Source: Pararhodobacter sp. SW119
GTDB taxonomy: Bacteria > Pseudomonadota > Alphaproteobacteria > Rhodobacterales > Rhodobacteraceae
Length of the DNA: 34,845 nt
Direction of reading: 5' to 3'
Assembly: GCF_017811755.1 (NCBI RefSeq)
Contig: NZ_JADDJF010000035.1
Location: 1-34,845, forward strand
In this document: positions 24,503 to 32,485 of the stretch, in pieces
Numbering within the stretch: position 1 is the stretch's first letter
Layout: each line of letters begins with the position of its first letter
The notes under the pieces: model-generated
Database searches by the model: none
What the model was told of the DNA's origin: nothing
Seen by the model: the letters and a program-made list of their open reading frames with translations, nothing else
Translations under genes and position numbers: made by a program

Positions 24503-25117
24503 TCAGCGCCGGTCGATGACGCCCGCGGCGATCAGGTCGCCCCGCTCGGGGTACCACATCGACCGGTGCGGCACGGCCATCGCGCGGGCCATGAAATCGG
24601 CGTCCACCCCGGCGGAGCGAAACACCGCGCTGTCGCGCTCCAGCTCCTTCTGCGGGTCGATCAGGCCGAAGACCGGCGCGCGCAGGTCGTAGCCGTGAAA
24701 GCCCAGCCGCGCACCCGCCTCCAGACTGCGGCTGTGCCCGGCGACAAAGACCAGCGTGCAGACCGACACGCAATCGCCCCGCGCCCGCGTCGCCAACCCG
24801 AAGCGACGGACCACCATGACCAGCCCGCGCGCCTCGGCCACGCGGCCGCCCTGGCTCCGCAGCCGCAGAAGCGCGATGTCGGGCGCGTCCTCCAGCAGCG
24901 CCGTCAGGTCCGCCGTAATCCCGAAGTCGATCCGCCCGGTCAGATCGACGCGGCGCCCGTCGCCCGAAAGCGCCAGCGTGAAGGGCGCTGGCTCGGCCGG
25001 CGGCGCCACCGGCGCGGCCGGGCGATAGGCATCGCTCACCGCGACCGAGACCGGGATCGTCAGCACCAGCGCCGCCACGGCGCCGATCACCTTCAGGACT
25101 GCCTCCTCCGCTGCCAC
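24503..25117 (-). CDS. Membrane-anchored or exported ClpP/crotonase-like protein
   Basis: A 204-residue protein with an N-terminal hydrophobic segment (VIGAVAALVLTIPVSVAV, residues 9-26) that acts as signal or anchor. The rest resembles the ClpP-like periplasmic proteins of alphaproteobacteria: DIALLRLRSQGGRVAEARGLVMVVRRFGLATRA, then a paired CVSVCTLVFVAG with a likely disulfide or active-site region, and ARLGFHGY. The usual Ser nucleophile position reads as the SVC segment, so activity is open. I chose GTG at 25117, after GGAGGG; the frame is open much further upstream but without sense. It is a single gene near the island border. Confidence 0.7.
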   Translation of the reverse strand: MAAEEAVLKVIGAVAALVLTIPVSVAVSDAYRPAAPVAPPAEPAPFTLALSGDGRRVDLTGRIDFGITADLTALLEDAPDIALLRLRSQGGRVAEARGLVMVVRRFGLATRARGDCVSVCTLVFVAGHSRSLEAGARLGFHGYDLRAPVFGLIDPQKELERDSAVFRSAGVDADFMARAMAVPHRSMWYPERGDLIAAGVIDRR

Positions 25118-25310
25118 GCGCGGCCCTCCGCCTCGACGCCCGCCTCGACGGACGCCCCTTCCCGTCAGGATAGCGGACCAACCCCGCCCCGTCAGGCCCC
25201 AAACCGTCCCGCCACCGCACGTTCGCCTGATCGCAACCCCCCGCACGCGCCGAAACGCCGCCGCACCCACAGCATCCTCTCGCTCAGCCAGCAACGCCGC
25301 CCCATTTTCT

Positions 25311-25370
25311 GCCCGAAAATATCCCGGGGGGTGAATTGGCGCAGCCAAGAGGGGGGCAGCGCCCCCCTTT
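25311..25370. repeat. Recurrent Rhodobacterales intergenic element with two hairpins
   Basis: The element contains GCCCGAAAATATCCCGGGGG, then a small stem TTGGC/GCCAA (25336-25340, 25344-25348) and a strong stem GGGGGGC/GCCCCCC (25351-25357, 25361-25367) followed by TTT. I recognise this order from many intergenic regions in Rhodobacterales genomes; that is from memory. It may act as a transcript end or mRNA-stabilising element. Confidence 0.65.
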
Positions 25371-25433
25371 CCCGCTTCACGCGCGGACCCACCCCAGCCA
25401 CCGCAATCCCTGCCAAAACCCTGCCGCACCGTT

Positions 25434-25499
25434 CGGAACTGCCATACGCTTGCCATACGCTTGCCAGCCACTTGCCATACGCTTGCCAGCCCCCTGCCA
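25434..25499 (-). repeat. 11-bp tandem repeat array, copy 3 (inverted)
   Basis: Read on the minus strand, six 11-bp units follow each other: TGGCAGGGGGC, TGGCAAGCGTA, TGGCAAGTGGC, TGGCAAGCGTA, TGGCAAGCGTA and TGGCAGTTCCG. Three match the consensus exactly. It lies 75 bp before the tRNA gene. Confidence 0.9.
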
Positions 25500-25574
25500 C
25501 GGCCCCAAAACGGCACCGCGGCGGCGGCCTTCACCCTTGCCTTGCAGCGCCGGACAGGCCAGAACAGTGTCGCT

Positions 25575-25651
25575 GGCCCCGTGGCTCAACTGGATAGAGC
25601 AGCCCCCTCCTAAGGGGCAGGTTGCAGGTTCGAATCCTGCCGGGGTCACCA
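25575..25651 (+). tRNA. tRNA-Arg (anticodon CCT)
   Basis: A complete 77-nt cloverleaf. The acceptor stem pairs GGCCCCG with CGGGGTC (one G-T pair), the D arm reads GCTC/GAGC, the anticodon arm GCCCC/GGGGC encloses CTCCTAA with anticodon CCT, the T arm is GCAGG-TTCGAAT-CCTGC, and CCA is encoded. It decodes AGG. Its 3' end abuts an integrase remnant, so it served as an integration site. Confidence 0.97.
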
Positions 25652-25663
25652 AAAAACAAAGAC

Positions 25664-25876
25664 TTACGAGACTTTTTTGGGTCTGCTTTCTGGTTCGTTG
25701 AACCGAAAGACCCCTGAACTCCAGGGCGCCGGCAGCGTTGCGGAGATAGTTCGGGCTGAAGTCTTGCGGGTGATGTTGGGGTTGGTGTGCCCCAAGTAGG
25801 TGGCAATCTCGTCGATCGTGATGCCGGCCTCGGCCATGAAGCGCCCCGCGGTGCGTCTCATACGGACGCCGGCTGA
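25664..25876 (-). pseudogene. Tyrosine recombinase (integrase) remnant, C-terminal end only
   Basis: Only the last part of a phage-type integrase is left, pointing towards the tRNA 3' end. One frame gives RMRRTAGRFMAEAG, then EIATYLGHTNPNITRKT; a second frame continues with FSPNYLRNAAGALEF. In intact relatives the join reads TYARFSP, so about 10 nt carrying the catalytic Tyr codon appear to be missing, which also shifts the frame. The N-terminal two thirds are absent and replaced by IS630-type sequence. The gene cannot be active. Confidence 0.8.
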
Positions 25877-25953
25877 TTGACTCGCTGCGCGGAGGATTCA
25901 CAGTGCGCCTCGAATGCCATAGTCTCGTGCCCAACAACAATCAGGGGGTGGGC

Positions 25954-26399
25954 ATGGTTCAGTTCAAGGATCATCTCGGCGTCGCCGAGCTTCAGGCGGG
26001 CTGGCGGGCGAGCAAGGACGCGACGCTGGCGCGGCATTACCAGGTGATCTGGCCGCTGGCGCAAGGACGGAGCCGCGCCGAGGTGGCGCGGCTGACCGGT
26101 TTCGTGCGGCGCTGGGTTGAGGAACTCGCGGCGCGCTACAACCGCTTCGGGCCGTCGAGCCTCGGCGACCGGCGCCGGGGCAACGGCTCGAAGCCGAAAA
26201 TCCTGACGCCGGAGATCCTTGCGATGCTGCGCGAGCGGGTGAAGACCCCGCCTGACGACGGCGGGGTGTGGACGGCGAAGAAGGTGGCGGCGGTGATCGC
26301 GGCCACGCTCGGCGTGCCGCGGGTCGCCGAGCAGCGCGGCTGGGAGGCGCTGCGGGCGATCGACTGGACAATCCAGCGGCCGCGGCCGCGGGTCCTGAC
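25954..26399 (+). pseudogene. IS630-family transposase, N-terminal fragment
   Basis: About 148 residues match the start of IS630-type transposases: a helix-turn-helix region (VIWPLAQGRSRAEVARLTGFVRRWVEELAARYN), the RRRGNG linker, LTPEILAMLRERVKTPPDDGGVWTAKKV and the WTIQRPRPR end of the first half. After residue 148 similarity stops and the DDE catalytic half is absent; the frame stays open to 26646 but only by chance. GGGGG lies a few bases before ATG 25954. It records an insertion that broke the integrase. Confidence 0.8.
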
Positions 26400-26613
26400 C
26401 CCAGCCCTCAACGCGTCTGGGGGAGGATCGTACTGCCGCTCCCATGGCAGACTTTCTCACCGGCGTTCTCACCCTGAGCGACCGGGCAAAGATTCCCGAA
26501 AACTCCGAGGATCGCCAAGTATAAATCCGGATCGGGGCGCAGCACCGCTTCCGGCCGACGCTCAGCGCAACTCTTCGTTGGCAAGTCTCGTAAGCGGAGG
26601 CACCGCTCGTGAG
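26400..26613. other. Scar between IS fragment and the RpiR regulator
   Basis: No gene or clear signal is visible. The segment contains AAGTCTCGTAAG (26583-26594), which also occurs in opposite orientation at the end of the integrase remnant (25663-25674). Confidence 0.5.
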
Positions 26614-27468
26614 TCAACCGTCGAACGCTTCGAACTCATCCTGTAGCAACCGAAGTCTTTCGACGCGATCGGATACGCGATCGCCCAGTTGGGCGATGAC
26701 GTCATCGAGCAGCAGACTGGAAAGACTGACAAAAGGGGTCTGGGTGTCCCAGAACAATGCTGATTCCGTCTGCACCGGCAACACGATGTCAGTGTGGTCC
26801 CTCGCCCAATGGCAGTGCCTGTCGCAAACGATGATGAGCGGCAACTTCCGTCGCGACGCGGCGCGGGCAAGGAGCAGGCTGAGCCGCGTGTAGCGGCGCA
26901 TCTCGAAGAGCACGATGCAGGTGTCGGCAAGGCCGGGGCCGAGGATGTCAGCGAAAGTGCCGTCGGCGCCGTCAACGCAATGAACGTTGGGGCGCAGATA
27001 GGACAGCCGGCTCGCGAAATCCGAGGCAATTCCGCGAATGGTCTGAAAGCCGCTCACCCCCAGATGCGCGCTCGTTGCAATTGCGTCGACAGCATCGCGC
27101 CATTGCGGCGTCGTTCGTTGCTCGTAGACGCCAAGCAGAGCACGGGTCTCAAGCTCGAAGTTCTCGGCGATGCGCTGACTCTCGTCGCCCGCGCGGCGAA
27201 TGCGATCGATCCGGTCGGAGACCATGAGCGGGCTTGCATCGAGTTCTGCGCGCATCGCTGCCTTGAACGCCCCTGAATCCGGATAGCCGATGGTCCGGAG
27301 AAAGCGGCTGACGGTCATCTGGCTGACGCCAGCTGCCTCGGCGATGGAAGCGGCGGTATCAAAGGGCAGGCGTTCATGGTTGGCCAGCATGTAGTTGGCG
27401 ATGCTCTTTTCGGCCCGGGTGAAGTCTTGGTAGCCGCGTCTGAGCGTCTCAAGCAGTTTCTCGCTCAT
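26614..27468 (-). CDS. MurR/RpiR family transcriptional regulator
   Basis: A 284-residue regulator with an N-terminal HTH domain of the RpiR type (residues about 1-77: LRRGYQDFTRAEKSIANYMLANHERLPFDTAASIAEAAGVSQMTVSRFLRTIGY) and a C-terminal SIS domain (about 125-260, with HLGVSGFQTIRGIASDFASRL). SIS domains bind phosphosugars or other small ligands. The gene overlaps the amidase by ATGA, so it is made with it and most likely controls the divergent ABC importer and the amidase. The palindrome inside the importer promoter is the obvious candidate operator. Confidence 0.9.
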   Translation of the reverse strand: MSEKLLETLRRGYQDFTRAEKSIANYMLANHERLPFDTAASIAEAAGVSQMTVSRFLRTIGYPDSGAFKAAMRAELDASPLMVSDRIDRIRRAGDESQRIAENFELETRALLGVYEQRTTPQWRDAVDAIATSAHLGVSGFQTIRGIASDFASRLSYLRPNVHCVDGADGTFADILGPGLADTCIVLFEMRRYTRLSLLLARAASRRKLPLIIVCDRHCHWARDHTDIVLPVQTESALFWDTQTPFVSLSSLLLDDVIAQLGDRVSDRVERLRLLQDEFEAFDG

Positions 27469-28892
27469 CGCGTCCTCCCGGGGCGTCGGTCCGACCAGGG
27501 CCGTTCTGCCTCGAGCAGAGCGGCGAGACGGAACAGCATGTCTTCTCGGCCGAAGGGCGCCGTGAACATCACGCCGATCGGGAGGCCGGCGTCGCTGGTG
27601 TGCAGGGGAACACTCATGCTGGGCTGGCCAGTCATGTTGGCAAGTTGCGTGAAGGGCGAAAAGCGCGCGAGGGCCCGCTCATAGGCGCGGATGTCGCCAG
27701 TATCGGTGCGCAATTCTCCCAGGGGCACCGGGGGCTTCGCCAAGGTCGGGCTGAGCAGGATGTCAAAGCGCTCGTGGAAGGCGGCCATGCGCCGACCTTG
27801 GGCATGGATGACGGAAAGCGCCGCGGGGTAATCCTCGACGCTCAGCCCACAGGCAAATTCGACGGCGTTCCAGCTGGTTGCATCGACCTCATCCCGGGTG
27901 ACCGCCCGCCTTCGTCGGCGCCCGATGGCGCGCAACTTGCCGGAGACACTGGTGGCGACCAATACCCACAGCGCGTGGCCGAGCTCTTCGCCATCGCCCG
28001 GCGGCAAGGTTTCCTCGACTTCGTGGCCGTGCGCCGACAAGAGCCTTGCGGCCTCTCTCGCCGCCTGTAGGCAGGCACGATCGACGGCAACCCCCGAAAG
28101 CGGGCGAAGTTGCATCGCGACGCGAAGCTTGCCGAGGTCGCGGGCGATCTCCTCCAGATAGGAGCGCTCCCGCATCGGAGCCGCATATGGATCGCCGGGC
28201 GCAGGCCCCTGCGCGACGTCCAGAAGCGCAGCGCTGTCGCGGACCGTGCGGGTCAGAACATGTGCGCAAGAGAGGCTCCCCCATCCCTCGCCCGAAGGTG
28301 GGCCGTGCGGGACGCGCGCGCGCGTCGGCTTCAGGCCGAAGAGGCCACAGCATGAGGCCGGTATGCGGATCGATCCGCCCCCGTCGGTGGCGTGCGCCAT
28401 AGGAACGACGCCCGCGGCTACGGCGGCGCCCGACCCGCCCGAAGAGCCGCCCGCGCTGCGGCTCCGGTCCCAGGGATTGCGGGTCTGGCCGTGCAGGCTG
28501 CTTTCGGTCGAGGCGGCGAGCGAGAATTCCGGAGCGGTGGTCTTGCCGAAGATCACCAGCCCCGCCGCGCGATATCGGGCAACGAGCGTCGAATCGGCCG
28601 TCGCGAGGTGGTCGCACAGCAGGCGCGTGCCGTTGATGGTTGGTGTCCCGGCAAGGTCGGCCGAAGCATCCTTCAGAAGGAACGGGACACCCGTGAGGGG
28701 CCCGTCAGGTAGACCGCGTGCGATTTCCCGCCGGCCGAAATCGTAGAGCCGCTGAGAGAGGAAGTTCAGCGCCGGATCGGCGGCCTCAGCTCTCGCAATC
28801 GCGGCTTCCAGCAGTTCCTCCGGCGAGACCTCGCGACGACTTACCATACCCGCGAGGGCAACCGCGTCCTGCTCCGCATGATCCGTAGCCAT
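27465..28892 (-). CDS. Amidase (amidase signature family)
   Basis: A 475-residue amidase of the signature family. The Ser-cisSer-Lys triad is readable: Lys in PFLLKDAS (about residue 83), the cis-Ser in AGGSSGGSGAAVAAG (about 155) and the nucleophilic Ser in DGGGSIRIPAS (about 180). It hydrolyses an amide to acid and ammonia, perhaps on a compound brought in by the divergent ABC importer. The start has a perfect AGGAGG. It is followed by the RpiR regulator with a 4-bp overlap. Relatives include aryl-acylamidases and hydrolases of small amides; the substrate is unknown. Confidence 0.88.
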   Translation of the reverse strand: MATDHAEQDAVALAGMVSRREVSPEELLEAAIARAEAADPALNFLSQRLYDFGRREIARGLPDGPLTGVPFLLKDASADLAGTPTINGTRLLCDHLATADSTLVARYRAAGLVIFGKTTAPEFSLAASTESSLHGQTRNPWDRSRSAGGSSGGSGAAVAAGVVPMAHATDGGGSIRIPASCCGLFGLKPTRARVPHGPPSGEGWGSLSCAHVLTRTVRDSAALLDVAQGPAPGDPYAAPMRERSYLEEIARDLGKLRVAMQLRPLSGVAVDRACLQAAREAARLLSAHGHEVEETLPPGDGEELGHALWVLVATSVSGKLRAIGRRRRRAVTRDEVDATSWNAVEFACGLSVEDYPAALSVIHAQGRRMAAFHERFDILLSPTLAKPPVPLGELRTDTGDIRAYERALARFSPFTQLANMTGQPSMSVPLHTSDAGLPIGVMFTAPFGREDMLFRLAALLEAERPWSDRRPGRTR

Positions 28893-28975
28893 GGCGACGC
28901 CTCCTGATATTCCGGCTTGCCCCTGCCGTCATCGAGTGGTCTTCAGAATTGTCTTGGTTAGCTTGCTATCAGAGA

Positions 28976-29004
28976 TTGACATCATGTTATGTCGTTAACA
29001 TACT
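28976..29004 (+). promoter_or_regulatory. Promoter with embedded operator palindrome for the peptide importer
   Basis: TTGACA (28976-28981) and CATACT (28999-29004) are 17 bp apart, a good sigma-70 promoter. Between and overlapping the boxes lies ATGTTATGTCGTTAACAT (28984-29001), a perfect inverted repeat of ATGTTA around 6 bp. Its position fits repression by the RpiR regulator. The start codon is 62 bp downstream. Confidence 0.6.
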
Positions 29005-29066
29005 CGTCAAGAGCGTCATCAAGCAAGCCGCAAAAAAAGCCGGCACACATCAGTGAGGAGATCCAC

Positions 29067-30614
29067 ATGCCCGCCGTGAACAGCCCGTCCCTATCCGTCC
29101 TCGCCCTCCTGGCCGGACTCGGCCTTGCCCTGCCGGCGCAGGCAGAAAACGTCATCACCTGGGGAAAGCCCGCCGAGATCACCGGTTTCGATGTTCATGT
29201 CGCCGGCACGGTGGCGTCCTGGGAAATGTACCAGATGGTCTACGAGACGCTTCTGACCAACGATGACGATCTGAGTCTTCAGCCCGGGCTTGCAGAAAGC
29301 TGGGAGGAGGAGTCGCCGACGCGCTTTGTCTTCACACTGCGTGAGGGTGCAGCGTTCTCGAACGGAAGGGCCGTCGACGCGCAGGACGTGATCGGCTCGA
29401 TCGAGCGCATCCGAAACCCGGAGGTTGCCTCTTACTGGGCGCATCAGCTGGGCGAGATCGAGTCGATGGAGGCGCTGGACGATCGCCGTGTCGCCATCGA
29501 ACTCGCGCAGCCGCACGCCACGTTCCTGCCGGCACTGGCGCATATCACGGCGGCGATTATCCCCGTTCAAGAATACCAGGCGGGCGAGTTCGATCCGACC
29601 AGCGAGATGCTCGGCTCCGGCCCATTCATGGTCGAGGCCCACGACCAGGACGAGAGATGGACGCTCGTCCGCAATCCCCATTACGGCCGCGCCGGATATC
29701 CGCGGGCGGACCGGATGAATGTCGCGATCATCCCTGATGAATCAGCCCGCATGGCAGCGCTGCGCGACGGGCGGATCGACTTCACGACCTTCGAGAACCC
29801 CGATGCGCCGCAGATGCTGGGCGCCACCGCCAATGTCGAGCACCACCCGATCCAGACCACCAATTACTATCGTCTCGACGTCAATGCGCTGAGTGAGGAC
29901 TCGCCCTTTCACGACCGCCGCGTGCGCCAAGCAATGAACCTCGCGCTTGATCGCGAGGCGATCAACATGCTGGTCTTCAACGGCACGTCGGCGGTCGACT
30001 ATCCGGTTCCCGCGGCTTTCGGGAAGGACGCCTGCCGGGACCTCGACACCTATGCGCTGTCGCGCGAAGAAAGGTTGGAGCGCGCGCGTGCACTGCTCGA
30101 GGAAGCCGAGCAACCGGCCCCGCAAGTCGAGCTTATGGCGTCGAGCGCCAACCAGGTGCTGGTCCGCATTGCAGAGGTTGCGCAGCAGAGCCTTGCTGAA
30201 GCGGGCTTTGACGTGCAAATCGCCGCCGTTCCTACGGCCGAATACCTTCAGCGTGTCTTCACGGACGGCGATTTTGACTTCTCGGCCTCGTGGCTCGCGG
30301 GCTACACTGATCCGAGCATGGTGATCCAATGGTGGAATCCCAAATTCGCGGTCTGGAATCTGGCCTTCCAGGAGGAGGTTCCGGAACTAAGCGACGCCCT
30401 GGCGGCTATTCGCGCGACGCCCGACAGCCCCGAACGCGACGAGGCGCTGAGCGAGATCTGCGCGATGATTGACCAGGGTGCCAACCTCCTCGCGCTGGTC
30501 AGCAAGATCGATTATGTCGTCTATCGATCCGACCAGGTGGAAGTGACGCTCGCCGACCGCACGGGCTCGGCGAATACCTGGCAGTACATCGCCGAGTTTG
30601 CTCCCGTCGAGTGA
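29067..30614 (+). CDS. Peptide/nickel-type ABC transporter, periplasmic binding protein
   Basis: A 515-residue family 5 solute-binding protein. A signal peptide is clear (residues 1-28, hydrophobic LSVLALLAGLGLALPAQA, cleavage before EN). The mature protein has the usual elements: LQPGLAESWEEESPTRFVFTLREGAAFSNGR, then ALDREAINMLVF and a FSASWLAGYTDPS region near the C-terminus. It delivers a peptide-like substrate to the permeases encoded after it. I chose ATG at 29067, preceded by GAGGAG; an upstream frame to 28989 lies in the promoter. The substrate is not evident; the adjacent amidase suggests an amide-containing compound. Confidence 0.92.
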   Translation: MPAVNSPSLSVLALLAGLGLALPAQAENVITWGKPAEITGFDVHVAGTVASWEMYQMVYETLLTNDDDLSLQPGLAESWEEESPTRFVFTLREGAAFSNGRAVDAQDVIGSIERIRNPEVASYWAHQLGEIESMEALDDRRVAIELAQPHATFLPALAHITAAIIPVQEYQAGEFDPTSEMLGSGPFMVEAHDQDERWTLVRNPHYGRAGYPRADRMNVAIIPDESARMAALRDGRIDFTTFENPDAPQMLGATANVEHHPIQTTNYYRLDVNALSEDSPFHDRRVRQAMNLALDREAINMLVFNGTSAVDYPVPAAFGKDACRDLDTYALSREERLERARALLEEAEQPAPQVELMASSANQVLVRIAEVAQQSLAEAGFDVQIAAVPTAEYLQRVFTDGDFDFSASWLAGYTDPSMVIQWWNPKFAVWNLAFQEEVPELSDALAAIRATPDSPERDEALSEICAMIDQGANLLALVSKIDYVVYRSDQVEVTLADRTGSANTWQYIAEFAPVE

Positions 30615-30674
30615 GCGCGACGCGCCGGGGCACGTGACCCCGGCGCCCACCTCCCATCCGACCGGATCTTCCCG

Positions 30675-31634
30675 ATGCGTCTCGCCACCTATCTCCTGCC
30701 CCGCGTCCTCGCCGCGCTGGTCACTCTGCTCGGCGTCTCGGTGCTGGTATTTCTGTCGCTTCGGCTTCTTCCGGGAGGCTATGCCGATATCCTTCTCGGC
30801 CCCTTCGTCACGCCTGAAGCCCGCGCTGTCATCGCGCAGCGCTACGGGCTGGATCAACCGCTGGTGGTGCAATACCTGCGCTGGGTCTGGGCGATGCTGG
30901 GCGGTGATTTCGGTGTTTCGATGGTCACCCAGCGGCCAGTCATTGACGAACTGCTGCGCCGCGCGCCAGTGACGCTGCAACTGGCGCTGATCGCGCTCGT
31001 CCTGGCGCTCGCGGTGGGCTACCCGCTGGGCGTGCTGTCGGGCGTCCGAGCGGCGTCGCGGCGCAAGCGTCGCGATTTCGGACGCGTGATCGGCGCAATG
31101 GGCGCCAGCGTGCCCGACTTCGTTCTCGGCAGCGTGCTGATCTTTGTCTTCTCGGTCTGGTCGCTATGGTTCCGGGTCGGCGGCTATGTGCCACTTGGTG
31201 TCGATCCGGTCGGCAACCTGCGCACGATGCTGCTGCCGGGGCTGACTCTATCGGTCTTCGGCGTGGCGCTGATCCTGCGCACAACGCGCGATGCTGTGTT
31301 GCGGGTGATGACCGAGCCTCATATCACCGCCGCGGTCGCCCGTGGCGCCTCTCCCGGCGCCATCATCCGTCGGCACATCCTGCGCAATGCGGCCATTCCA
31401 GTGGTCACCGTCGTCGCCACCTACTTTGGCTTTCTCCTCGGCGGCGCGGTCATCGTCGAGGTGCTGTTCTCGGTCCCAGGCGTCGGGCTCTACATCTTCA
31501 ACGGCCTTCTCAACCGCGACTATGCCATCGTCCAGGCCGGCGTGCTGCTGGCGGCGATGGTCTTCATCACCATCAACATGCTGGCTGACGTGCTCTATGC
31601 GCTGATCGACCCACGCGTAGGTGTGTCGCGATGA
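30675..31634 (+). CDS. ABC transporter permease (DppB/OppB family)
   Basis: A 319-residue inner-membrane permease of usual length. It starts with the typical first helix MRLATYLLPRVLAALVTLLGVSVLVFLSLRLLPGG. Later hydrophobic segments and the EAA loop (AAVARGASPGAIIRRHILRNA, about residues 220-242) are complete, and the protein ends with YALIDPRVGVSR, as the family does. It forms the channel together with the next gene, with which it overlaps by ATGA. The substrate-binding protein gene lies 60 bp upstream. Confidence 0.93.
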   Translation: MRLATYLLPRVLAALVTLLGVSVLVFLSLRLLPGGYADILLGPFVTPEARAVIAQRYGLDQPLVVQYLRWVWAMLGGDFGVSMVTQRPVIDELLRRAPVTLQLALIALVLALAVGYPLGVLSGVRAASRRKRRDFGRVIGAMGASVPDFVLGSVLIFVFSVWSLWFRVGGYVPLGVDPVGNLRTMLLPGLTLSVFGVALILRTTRDAVLRVMTEPHITAAVARGASPGAIIRRHILRNAAIPVVTVVATYFGFLLGGAVIVEVLFSVPGVGLYIFNGLLNRDYAIVQAGVLLAAMVFITINMLADVLYALIDPRVGVSR

Positions 31635-32485
31635 GCGGCCTCGCGCGGATCGCTCGCCGCGGTCGCCCGCGGCCCAACGGGCTGACAATTTTCGGCGTGG
31701 TGACGCTGGGCTGCCTGCTCTTTCTGGGCGTCTTCGGCCCGTGGCTGCCGCTGGGCGATCCGTCGCGCATTGCCGCGGGCCCGCGTCTGGACGCGCCGAG
31801 TGCCCAATTCCTGTTCGGTACCGACGAACTGGGACGCAACTTCCTGCCGCGCGTCGTGCAGGGCATCCGCTCCACATTCCTGCTTTCGGCCGTCGCCGTC
31901 GCGATCACCGCAGTGATCGGAACGCTACTCGGCATGGCCGCGGGCTATCTGGGTCGGCACACCGACCAGATCGTGGCACGCGGCGCCGACATCCTTTTTG
32001 CCTTTCCCGCACTGGTTGCCGGGCTTCTTGTGGCGGCGATCATGGGACCGGGTCAGGCCTCGGCAATCACGGTGATCAGTATCGCCACGCTGCCGCTATT
32101 CATTCGCGTGGTGCGTTCGGTCACGCTGGGTGTCGCCGGGCGCGGCTTTGTCACCGCGGCCGAAGTCGCCGGTGCCTCCACGCTGCGAGTGATGCTGGTG
32201 CACCTGCTGCCCAACGTCATGGGCGCTGTGATCGTGCAGCTGACCTATGCGCTCTCGATCGGAATGATCATCGAAAGCGGGCTGAGCTTCCTCGGCCTCG
32301 GCGTGCAGCCGCCGAATGCGTCGCTCGGCTCGCTCCTGCGCCAGGGTAGCGCCTATCTGACCATCGCGCCCTGGATGGTGCTGTCCTCCGGCGTGGTGTT
32401 GTCGCTCGCGATCATGTCGGTCAATCTGGTCGGCGACGCGGTGCGCGATGCGCTCGAGCCGCTGAAGGGACGTCCTCTGACATGA
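31631..32485 (+). CDS. ABC transporter permease (DppC/OppC family)
   Basis: A 284-residue permease, the second channel subunit. The first helix (LTIFGVVTLGCLLFLGVFGPWLPL) is followed by the family motif FLFGTDELGRNFLPRVVQGIR, and the EAA loop reads FVTAAEVAGASTLRVMLVHLLPN. It is linked to both neighbours by ATGA overlaps. The protein lacks the long N-terminal insertion seen in the YejE-type permease earlier in the window, so the two importers are of different subtypes. Confidence 0.93.
   Translation: MSGLARIARRGRPRPNGLTIFGVVTLGCLLFLGVFGPWLPLGDPSRIAAGPRLDAPSAQFLFGTDELGRNFLPRVVQGIRSTFLLSAVAVAITAVIGTLLGMAAGYLGRHTDQIVARGADILFAFPALVAGLLVAAIMGPGQASAITVISIATLPLFIRVVRSVTLGVAGRGFVTAAEVAGASTLRVMLVHLLPNVMGAVIVQLTYALSIGMIIESGLSFLGLGVQPPNASLGSLLRQGSAYLTIAPWMVLSSGVVLSLAIMSVNLVGDAVRDALEPLKGRPLT

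Larger units (their letters stand above)
25118..25574. other. Intergenic region before tRNA-Arg
   Basis: About 450 bp without a supported gene. It holds a recurrent hairpin element (25311-25370) and the third 11-bp array (25434-25499). Long open frames on both strands here are chance products of high GC content. Confidence 0.6.

Noticed and set aside
24389-25597. 402-residue plus-strand frame across the ClpP-like gene, the repeat and the tRNA border
   Set aside because: It runs through unrelated elements and has no domain; it is a chance open frame.
26400-26646. Continuation of the transposase frame to 26646
   Set aside because: Similarity to IS630 stops at about 26399; the rest is open by chance and overlaps the RpiR gene end.
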